Shown in pieces: positions 1-10,800 of a stretch of 23,923 bases of DNA. The notes under the pieces are model-generated. The model had not been told where the DNA came from. It was given only the letters and a program-made list of their open reading frames with translations, and did no database searches. Position 1 is the first letter of the stretch, and each line of letters starts with the position of its first letter. Source of the stretch: Reclinomonas americana ATCC 50394. Its lineage: Eukaryota; Jakobida; Jakobea; Jakobida. The DNA is taken from positions 59,248 through 83,170 of the forward strand of contig PS015272.1 in the NCBI GenBank assembly GCA_048213135.1, read 5' to 3'. A program made the position numbers and the translations under genes.

Positions 1-59
1 CTGTCGTCGTGTCTTTCATGTCTTTGTTATGCGTCTCACTCATTATTTGTTTGCGACAG

Positions 60-3000
60 TCAATGTGGCACCAACTGCACCAACGCTGTTGTCATCGACG
101 TACACGCCACCACTTGCTCTGAATGGAGTGATTGGCACCCTGTCGTCAACGGATCCAAACACTGGTCAGACCCTGACATACACGATCACGGGTGGCACGA
201 ACTCGGCTTCGTTCAATATCAGCGGTACCAGTCTGCGATCGAATGTGGCCGGTCTCACTGGCAATAATCTGCAAGTAATTGTGCAAGTGAGCGACGGTAC
301 TCTGACGGCGAGTGCGACGTTTACGATCAACGAAGGTACGCGAGATTCCATTAGTGATGATATGTGTTTTTATTGTGCAACTCATTCGGTGGGCATCGTT
401 AGCCAACGTCAATCCGACTACACCGACCCTGTCGTCAACGACATACACGCCACCTCTCGTTGTGAATGGAGTGATTGGCACTCTGGCGTCGACTGATGTC
501 AACACGGGTCAGACTTTCACCTACACTATTATTGGTGGCACCAATCAGGCGTCATTCAACATTAGCGGTACCAGTCTGCGATCCAGCATTGCTGGCCTCA
601 CTGGCAACAATCTGCAAGTGATTGTGCAAGTGAGCGACGGGACTTTGACAGCAAGCACGACGTTCACGATCAACGAAGGTCTGCTGCCTCAAGAAGATTG
701 TGTCTTTCTCATTCGTTTTTTTATTGACTTGCCGTTACTATGTGACAGTCAATGTGGCACCGACTGCACCAACGCTGTCATCGCTAACCTATGCCTTCCC
801 TCTTGCACTAAATGGAGTGATTGGCACTCTGGCATCTACCGACCCCAACACAGGCCAGACGCTGACGTATTCAGTCACTGGTGGTGCCGATGCTTCGTTG
901 TTCAACGTTAGCGGTACCAACTTGCAGTCGAATGTTGCGGACCTCACTGGTAATGGTCTGCAAGTGACTGTGCAAGTGAGCGATGGAGCAGGCGGCACGG
1001 CAAGCACGACATTCACGATCAGCGAAGGTGTGCTGTTTGTTTGTGTTACTTTGTTGGTAACGTACGCATCTCATCTATCAATTGCTTGTGAAAGTCAATG
1101 TGGCACCAACGACACCGACGCTGTCTTCGTCGACATACACGCCGCCGCTCGCTGTGAACGAAGTGATTGGCACGCTGTCGTCGACCGACCCCAATACGGG
1201 TCAGACTCTGACGTACACGATCACTGGCGGCGCCAACGCATCATCATTCAACGTCAGCGGCACTAATTTGCGGTCCAATGTTGCTGGTCTGACTGGTAAC
1301 AGTCTGACAGTGATTGTGCGGGTCAGTGATGGATCATTGTCGGCCAGTGCTACATTCACGATCAGCGAAGGTATTTGTTGGTGTTGTCGTGTTCTTGGAA
1401 CGTCTGTCGTGTGACTCTAATTCCTGGCTGGGACAGTGAACGTGGCACCGACTGCACCGACACTGTCGTCGTCGACGTACACATCGCCACTTTCTGTGAA
1501 TGGAGTGATTGGCGTGCTTGCATCAACTGACCCCAACACGGGCCAGACGCTGACGTACACCATTGTGGGTGGCACGAACTCGGCTTCGTTCACCATCAGT
1601 GGCGCGAGTCTGCGCTCGAACGTGGCAGGCCTCACTGGCAATGGTCTGCAAGTCTCTGTTCAAGTTAGTGATGGAGCTGGCGGCACAGCGAGCGCGACAT
1701 TCATTATCGACGAAAGTTTGTTCTGCGTCCGTCTGCCATTGATCTCTTCCCGCTTGTTTCTAAATGCGTTCGTTTTGCTGTGTGTAGTCAGCGTGGCACC
1801 GACGGCACCGACGCTATCGTCAACGACGTACACGCCGCCTCTCGCTGTAAACGGAGTGATTGGCTCGCTGTTGTCTGCCGACCCCAACACGGGTCAGACG
1901 CTGTCATACGTCATCACTGGCGGCGCGAACCAGGCGTCATTCAACATCAGTGGAACGAGCTTGCGGTCGAATGTGGCTGGTCTCACGGGTAACAACCTGC
2001 AAGTGACAGTTCAGGTCAGCGACGGCACCCTGACAGCAAGTGCAACGTTCACGATCAACGAAGGTGTGTTTGATGTCCTCGTGTTCTTGATGAATCCGTC
2101 ATGCGACTGACGTGGGTGACTGCATCAGCAAATGTGGCACCGACTGTACCGACACTGTCATCGTCGACGTACACGCCGCCTCTTGCGCTGAATGGCGTGA
2201 TCGGCACACTGGCGTCGACAGATGTAAACACAGGTCAGACGCTGACGTACACTATCATTGGTGGCACGAATCAAGCCTGGTTCAACATTAGCGGTACCAG
2301 TCTGCGTTCTAATGCTCCTGGGCTGACGGGAAATGGGCTGCAAGTGATTGTGCGAGTCAGTGATGGAGCGGGCGGAACGGCAAGCACTACGTTTACCATC
2401 AGCGAAGGTGTGTCGTTTGTCCTGCCAGAATCCCCCTTTTTTCAGCTGTTGCTTATTCGATCCACATTAGCAAATGTGAGCCCAACCGCTCCCACCCTAT
2501 CGCCGACGACGTACTCGCCGCCACTCGCCCTCAACGGCGTAGTCGGGACGCTGTCTTCGGTGGATGTCAACTCTGGTCAGACGCTGACGTACACCATCAT
2601 TGGTGGCTCAAATGCATCGTCGTTCAACATCAGTGGCTCGGTTTTGCGATCCAGCGTGGCTGGACTGACGGGCAATGGCCTACAAGTGTCTGTGCGAGTC
2701 AGCGACGGAGTCGGCGGCACTGCAAGCTCGACATTCATCATTAACGAAGGTCTTGTGCTTTGCATTGTTGCTGTGTTTTTTCTTCTTTTTGACAGCTCGT
2801 GCAGGCAACGTCTCGCCCACTGTACCTGTCCTCTCGCTGTCGACATATGCGCCTCCGCTTGCCCTCAACGGCGTGATTGGCACGCTTTCTTCGAGTGATC
2901 CGAACACGGGTCAGACGCTGACATTCTCTGTTATCGGCGGAGCCAATCAATCATCTTTCAATATCAGCGGGAGCAGCTTGCGTTCAAACGTCGCGGGCTT

Positions 3001-4842
3001 GAGTGGCAACGGCCTGCAGGTTATTGTGCGCGTGGATGATGGAGTCGGTGGTGTGGCCAGCAGCACCTTTACTATCACTGAAGGTATGTATGCTTTGCAT
3101 TTCAGTTCATTTTTTGTTTCTCTTCGGTTATCTGAGTGCATTGCCCACGGCAGCCAATGTCTCGCCCACGGCGCCGACACTGTCAGCGTCGTCGTACATG
3201 GCACCGCTCGCTTTGAATGGAGTCGTTGGTCTGTTGTCCTCGAGCGACCCGAATACGGGCCAGAGCATCACCTTCACCATTACTGGCGGCGCGAACGCGT
3301 CTTTGTTCAATATTAGCGGCACAAGCTTGCGCTCCAATGTTGCCGGTCTCACCGGTAGTGGACTGCGAGTGACCGTGCGAGCGAGTGATGGCGTTGGAGG
3401 AACGGCCTCGACTTCGTTCACTATTAACGAAGGTCTGCTCTCTCGAAACCCCGTATTGATCATCGATGCGTGCTCTCTTATTCCCCTTGTGTGTCACATT
3501 CAGTCAACTTCCCCCCGACTGCACCCACGCTGTCGACAACCACGTACATTCCACCGCTTCTGCTGAACGGTGTGATTGGCACACTGTCGTCGTCGGACCC
3601 GAACACGGGACAGACATTGACCTTCACCGTCGCCGGTGGTGTCAACGCGTCGCTGTTCAACATTGACGGATCGTCTCTGCGTTCCAATTTTACCGGACTG
3701 ACGGGCAATGGACTGCAAGTGACCGTACAAGTGAGCGACGGAGTTGGTGGAGTTACCAGTGCCACATTCGTCATCAGCGAAGGTGTGTTGCTGTGTTGAC
3801 TAGTTGCATCTCTCTGACTCACTATGCTCATGTGTACACTTATTTTGCTCTGTGTGTTGCAGCCAATGTGGTGCCGACGGCGCCTACATTGTCGACCACT
3901 CTCTACACGCCACCGCTCGCACTCAACGGGACCGTCGCCACGCTGACTTCTGTGGATCCAAACTCCGATCAAACTCTGACGTACACCATCACGGGCGGCG
4001 CACACGCGTCCCAATTCAGCATCAGCGGCGCGACTCTGCGTTCCAACGTGGCCGGCCTCACCGGCAACAACTTGCAGGTGGTGGTGATGGTGAGCGATGG
4101 CGCAGGCGGCTCGGCCACCAGCACGTTCACAATCTCCGAGAGTTGCGTTCTCTTTTTCTTTCATTTCTCTCGCTATACGTGTCTAACAACGGATGAGTGA
4201 GCAGTCAATGTTGTGCCGTCGACGCCGACGCTGTCTTCGAGCACGTACACGAAGCCCCTTGCCTTGCACGGCGTTGTGGGAGCTTTGCTGTCGAACGACC
4301 CCAATACCGGTCAGACACTGCTGTTCACCATCACGGGTGGCGCGGATCAGGCATTGTTTGTGATCATCGGTTCGAATCTGTGCTCGAACGTGGCGGGGCT
4401 GATTGGCAACGGCTTGCGGGTATCCGTGAGCGTCAGCGATGGCGCAGGTGGCGTCGCCAGCACCGCGTTCGTCATCAACGAGGGTGAGTTTCGAGCATCG
4501 CACGTCAATGGTTTTCTTGGTGACTGCCTTTTCACATGCTAATGGTCTATGTTCTTGATGCAGTGAATCTCCTCCCGACAGCTCCGGTGCTCTCCAACAG
4601 TCTCTTTGTACCCCCGCTTGCACTGAATGGTGTCATTGGCACACTGTCGTCGACGGATGGCAACACCGGCCAGGTGCTGTCATTCACCGTCGTTGGAGGC
4701 TCCGATGCCACTCTGTTCAACATCAGTGGCTCTTTGCTGCGGAGCAACGTGGTGGGCCTGACAGGTTATAACTTGCAAGTGACGGTGCAGGTGAGCGACG
4801 GAGCAGGTGGTTTGGCGAATGCATTGTTCAGCATCAACGAAG
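60..4842 (+). repeat. Cadherin-like repeats 1-14, one phase 1-1 exon each
   Basis: Fourteen exons of 276 or 279 nt each encode one whole repeat of 92 or 93 residues. The common pattern is NVAPTxPTLSS, YTPPLALNGVIGTLSS, a turn DPNTGQTLTYTI, GG, then FNISG, LRSNVAGLTGN, LQVxVxVSDG and TFxINE. This resembles the cadherin-like repeats of bacterial and protist surface proteins rather than classical cadherins, because no DxNDN or LDRE calcium motif is visible. The 276-nt exons carry DGTLTAS or DGSLSAS; the 279-nt exons have one more residue, usually DGAGGTAS or DGVGGTAS. Exons end GAA-G before the donor (repeats 5 and 12 end in A) and begin with two bases completing Val, Ala, Ile or Gly. Introns of 55-80 nt separate them. 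The exons are very alike also at the nucleotide level. Confidence 0.85.
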
Positions 4843-7800
4843 GTGCGTCGGGCACGGAGAGTGTGTGTCCCTTTTTATGATGCCACTCACCGAGTTGTGT
4901 TTCGGTTTCTGCAGCAAATGTGGCACCGACTGGCATCACGCTGTCGTCCGCTGTGTACAATCCGACACAGTTGCCTCTGGCGATGATTGGCACCCTCAGT
5001 TGCACAGATGCGAACACGGCACAGAGTTACACGTTTACAGTGCTGCCAACTGGCAATGGCGCCCTGTTCCGAGTGATGAACGGCAACCAGCTGTTCATCA
5101 GCAGTGCCACCGAAACGGTCACGCCGCTCAGCGTGAGCATCAAGGCCACCGACAGTGGCACGCCGCCGCTGTCCGTCACGCAACTGCTTACCGTGAATGC
5201 TGGTGCGCATGGGAGAAGTGTGCTGTATTCTTGTGTCATTTATGTTGCTCACCATGACAATAGCCAATCTTCCTCCTACGGGCCTTGCCCTCTCGTCGAG
5301 CGAGTATCGGCCGCCGCTGCCGTTGAATGGAGTGGTTGGCACGCTGTCGGCCACCGATGCGAACTGCTGCCAGACGTTGACGTATCGGTTGGTTGGTGGT
5401 GCTGATCAGAGCAAGTTCACGATCGTCGGCAACCAGCTGCGCAGTAACGTCGCGGGCGGGCTCACCGGTACTGGATTGCAAGTGAGTGTGGAGGTGGCGG
5501 ATGGCGCTGGTGGAACACAGATGCTGCAATTCGTAATCAACGAAGGTGAGTTGGTGGGGGAAGAATGTGGGAGAGGATGGGGGAGGGGAGGGGGAAGAAC
5601 GGGGGAAACGAATGGGGAGAGGGCGCGGAGAGGATGGGAGAGAGGACAGGGGAGAGGATGGGGAAAAGAATGGGGGTAGGGGATGGGGNNNNNNNNNNNN
5701 NNNNNNNNGGGGAAAGAATGGGAGAGAGAATGGGGGAGAGGATGGGGGAGGATGAGGGAAGAGGATGGGATGGGGGAGAGGATGGGGGAGAAGGTAGGGG
5801 GGAGAACGAGGGAGAGAATTAGGGAGAGGATGGGGGAGAGAATTAGGGAGAAAATGGGAGAGAGAACGGGGGAGACGATGAGGCAGGAATAGAGAGAGAA
5901 GATGTGGAAAAGGAGGGGGGTAGAAGTTGAGGGGAGAGGATAAGGGCGCATTATACCGTCTGTGTGTGCTCTTCCCTCTTGTTCTCTTTCTGCTCTTTCT
6001 GATTTCCTCGAGTTCATGCTCTCCTCGTCCTTCGTACTCATGCCATGGTTGTGCAGTCAATGTGCCGTCCACACGACTCGTGCTCTCCGCCTCGGCATAC
6101 ACTCCACCGACGCCAGCGGCCAACCAGATTGTCGGCACACTCTCCACTGTGGACCTCAATTGCTGTCAGACCTTCACGTATGCGATTGTGGGTGGTGGTG
6201 ATGCTGCTCTTTTTGATCTCGTCAACGGCAATCAGCTGGTGCTGCGCAATGCCGGACAGCGTGGAAGTAATCTTTCGGTCACCATCCAGTCGACCGATGA
6301 CGCGACACCTCCGCTGTCCACGCAACAGTCGTTGACTATCACAGAAGGTGGGGTTTTCTTCAGCGTTCGCGTTTATTGTGAAATATTCTCGCTGTTGTCT
6401 CACTATTTCCCACCCGCAGCCAATGTGCCGCCGACCGATATTACGCTCACTGCCAACACATACACACCACCGACGGCGACAACAAACACGGTGGTCGGCA
6501 CTCTGTCTACGGTCGACATTAACAGCATCGAATCCTTTACGTATACCATTGTCGGCGGCACCTCTTCTGCGCTCTTCGCCGTTGTCAACGGCAACCAGCT
6601 GGCGCTGTTGCCGACGGGGGTACGTGGCGGTGGTTTCCGCGTTGTTGTGCGCACGGCGGATCGGTTTGGAGCGACGTTGGATAAGATGTTCATCGTCAAT
6701 GATGGTGAGTTGGGAGGGAAGAGAAGAGGGGAGGGGGCAAGAGGGGAGGAGAGAGGTGGACAGCCTCGCACTTGGCACCTCTTGTATTTCTATATCCCTT
6801 CTTTGAATTCTCATTCACATCAATCTGCAGTCAACGTGTCGCCCACCGACCTCGCGCTCTCGACGGACGTCTACACACCGAACTGGCCGCAGTCGAATGT
6901 GGTGGTTGGAGTGCTGACGGTCACCGATGCCAATCCGTCCGACACGTACACGTTCAGCGTCACTGGTGGTGTCGATGCGACGAGTTTCGCCGTCAGTGGA
7001 TCGTCGCTGGTCACCCGGGTGGCACGCGTCACCGGTAACCAGCTGACAGTTGAGGTCACTGGTACATGCGTCGGCTGCGGGGATGTCATTACGCGAATGT
7101 TTACTTTAAACGAGAGTTTCGTGTTTTCTTGTTTCTTCGCGAGTGGAATGTCAAAGAGCTCATGAGCATGCTGCGCAGGAAATGTGGCACCCACGCTGGT
7201 GCAACTGAGTAGCACATCGTATGTGAGACCGAGTGCGCCTTCCAACATTCCCATTGGCGCGTTGACGGCAGCCGACGACAACTGCTGTCAGACGTTCTCG
7301 TACTCTGTCGTTGGTGGCACGGACGCGTCACGGTTCTTCGTCGGCCTGGATTTGGTGCTGTATCTGCGATACGACGCGACTGTAATGTCGGGACTGCAAG
7401 TGCAGATTCAAGTGGACGACGGACAGGGTGGACTGTTTGCCGGCTCGTTTACGATTTCCGAAGGTACTTTTGTGGAAGAGTGGATACTAGAAAAGAAGTG
7501 ATTGATGTGCCTGCGTGTGTTCATCATTCTGCCAGTCGTGGTGCATGCTGTTGTGTCGCTTCTCTCCTCGCCCTCATTGTTTTCATCTCCTCTCCGCTCC
7601 TCAGTCACGGTGCAACCGCTGGCTCTTTTCCTGTCGTCCACGACATACGTGCCACGAAGTGCCGCCAGCAATGCTATCATCGGCACGTTGTCGACGGTGG
7701 ACGCCACTGTCGGTCAGAGTCATGTGTACGCAGTGGTCGGCGGCGCAGCGCAGGCGCAGTTCACCATCACGGGCGCCAACAAGCTGGTCCTTGTGCCGGC

Positions 7801-10800
7801 CAATGTCAGTGGGAACGGACTGGAAGTGGTGGTGCGCACCACCAACACGAATGGAGTCATTTTCCAAAAGACGTTTGTGATCAACGAAGGTGGGTGTATC
7901 GACGACGGCAAGTTGCTGAGGGTCTTGCGAGTTGCAGCTGACTGTGAACATTGTTGTTGTGCAGTCAATGTACCGCCTGCCGACATTCGCGTGCTTCCCG
8001 ACGCCACCTACACACCGCCGACGGTGACGTCGAATACGGTGGTAGGCACACTGACGACGGATGATGACAACGCTGCTGACACGTTCACGCACACGCTGCT
8101 GGGCGGACCTGCGGCGGACCTGTTCCAGATTGTCAATGGCACAACTCTCGTGTTGCGCAATGCTCAGCAACGTGGCAGTCGGTTCTCCGTGCTCGTGCGC
8201 TCCACGGATTCACGAGGAGCGTTCTTGGACAAGATTCTGGTTGTCGATGATGGTTTGCGTGTGGTGACGTCGCCCGATGATTCAACGCGCGTCTCTCTGT
8301 GCTCACTTTGTCTCTGCGCAGTGCCTGTGGCGCCATCCGACATTGCGCTGTCGAACGCTGTGTACACGCCACCTGTTACCATGTTGAATACGGTGGTTGG
8401 TGTATTGTCGGCGGTGGATGGCAATTCGGATGACACATTCACGTTTGCGATTGTGCCGGAACTGGATGCGGTGAGTGAGGCACATCAAGAGAGAGGGAAG
8501 AGGGAAGGAGAAGGGAGAAGGGAGATGAAAGGAGAAGGTAGAGGGAAGGAGGAGAAGGGAGAGGGAGGGAGGAGGAGAGAGAGAAGGAGAAGAGAGAGAA
8601 GGAGAAGAGAGAGGGAAGGCGAGGGGAGAGGGATGGAGAAGGGAGAGGGAAGGAGACGAGAGGGATGGAGTATAGAGGGAAGGGAAAGAGAAAGGGAAGG
8701 AGAATGGAGAGGGAAGGAGAAGTGAGAAGGAGAAGGGAGAGGGAAGGAGAAGAGAGGGAAAAGAGAGGGAGGGGCGACAAGGAATGAGAATGAGAGTGTC
8801 AATCGAGCAGATGATGTGGAAGACATGAAATAGAGGCGGAGAAAATAAGACAAGGGGAGAGAGGAAGAGGGAGCTGCCGCCGAACATCTTGTGTCGCCAG
8901 AGAATCATTTTCCAGTCGGTTGAGTACGTGTGTATGAGAGTGTCCGTGGTAAGGGGAGAGAGAGAATATCAGAGCACCTCCTATCAGACGCTCGTCCAAT
9001 AAGGAGTGGCTCGTGGAATATACACAAGACATATAAAAACCGAAGAGGCGATGCCAAAGCTGCATCTTCGACAGTGCTGAGCGTAGAACAGTTGTTCAGC
9101 TGTTGCACAAGAGATGGGAATCTTTCTTAACGTATTTCTTAGCCTTTTTGCTGAAAACTCTTGGCCACCTGTCACTCATTCCCCCTTCCATCATCGCAGT
9201 CACATTTTGACATCCTCGGAAGCCAGTTGGTGATGACGCAAGTTGGAGACACGGGAGCATGGAGCGTCAAGATCACTGTCACAGATTCCACCGCAAAGAC
9301 CTTTACCAAGCTCTTTGTTGTTGCTGAAGGTTTGCATGATGTGCTTCTTTTATTGTGCACACTCCCATTAACTTGCTTCTCCTTCACGCACAGCCCGTGT
9401 ACTGCCGACTAATCTGACAGTTGGCAGCACGTCGTACCCGGTGGGTCTGCCACTCGGCGGCACTGTTGCCACTCTGCGCACCGCCCACCCGAACTGCTGC
9501 GTCACCATCGTGTATACGATTATTGGCGGCGCCGATGCGGTTCGTTCTTCAGCACACCCTTCATCTACGACGACATGCTCACTCACCTTCTTTACCACAC
9601 CGTAGGCAAAATTCCGCATTCAAGACGACAAGCTGATATCGAATGTGCTTTCACTAGCCGGCAACAATCTCGAAGTGTCGATACGAACCGACGATCAGCA
9701 AGGAGGTGTACTGGAGAAGACCTTTGTTCTCTCGGAAGGTACGTTGAACAAAGTAGGGCTTTGTACTTCAAAAATCGATATGCTTACACCTCCGCAGTGC
9801 TCGTGGCCCCGAGTGAAATCTCACTGTCGGCCACCACCTACGTGCCTCGCACGCTGAACACCAATTACGTTGTTGGTACGCTGACGACCACGGACTCCAA
9901 CTGCTGCGAGTCATTCACGTACACGATTCGAGGAGGCGCTCAAGCCTCCATTTTCAACATTGCTGGCAACAAGCTGCGCTTCACGGTGGAGAATGTTGGA
10001 GGGCAGCCGTTCGAAGTGATCGTGCGCTCGACAGACTCCAATGGATTGTGGTTGGAGAGGACCTTCACCATTACAGAGGGTTTGTGTGGGTTGCTTTTTC
10101 CGTCGCTCTCTCAGCTACGTCTAGCTCACCTGTCTGGTTGACAGCGAATGCGGCGCCGGTGGGTGTGGCAATCGAACCGGCGCTGTTCAAGGGACCCGTG
10201 TCGCGCAATGGATTGGTGGGACGGCTGCGCGCGCTGGATGCCAATTGCTGTCAGACGCATACATTCACCTTGGTTGGCGGCGCTGCCAAGGTCTGCAATC
10301 GCGATTGTCGTGGCCATTGGTCTTAATCTCCCACTCATCGTGGTGTTCCTTGAGCAGGAGAACTTTTTCATTGCGGCTGCTGAATTGCGATCGAATGTGG
10401 ATCGATTGTCGGGAAGTGGAATGCAGGTGGTGATTCTGGTGGACGATGGAACCGGAGTAGGAGGCCGGATGAACAGCACTCTCATCATCAGCGAAGGTTT
10501 GGAGAGAAAGTGAGGGAGAGAGGGGCGGAGTGAAAGAGGGGGAGTAGAAGGAAGTGGGGTGGACTGAGTGGGGGGAGGGAGAGCAGAGTGAGAGTGAGAG
10601 AGAGAGAGGCAAGAGGGATTGTGTGTGTGTGTTTCTCTCTGTGTGTGGCTGGGGGTGAGTGGAGCAGTAGGAGTGTGGGGTGGTGATAATGTGGCGGAGG
10701 ACGTGCAATAGATGAAACTTCTAATCAGAGGTGGACTTAGTTCGTCGCCGTCTGTCAGTGAGTGCCTATCGAAATCGGATGCATTAGTTGCTGCTCTTTT

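Noticed and set aside
3478-4164. Long antisense open frame (228 codons) across cadherin-like repeats 11-12, and similar antisense frames elsewhere in the array
   Set aside because: They are mirror frames of GC-rich repeat exons, cross the introns, and encode Arg/Gln/His-rich sequence without domain pattern.
60-4842. Bacterial surface protein or contaminant
   Set aside because: The repeats resemble bacterial cadherin-like modules, but GT-AG introns of 55-80 nt separate every unit and must be removed to keep the frame.
5236-6159. 307-codon - strand frame, and - strand frames at 8303-8908 and 11095-12186
   Set aside because: Most of each is Ser/Leu/Pro low complexity from the pyrimidine strand of the purine tracts, and some run through N.
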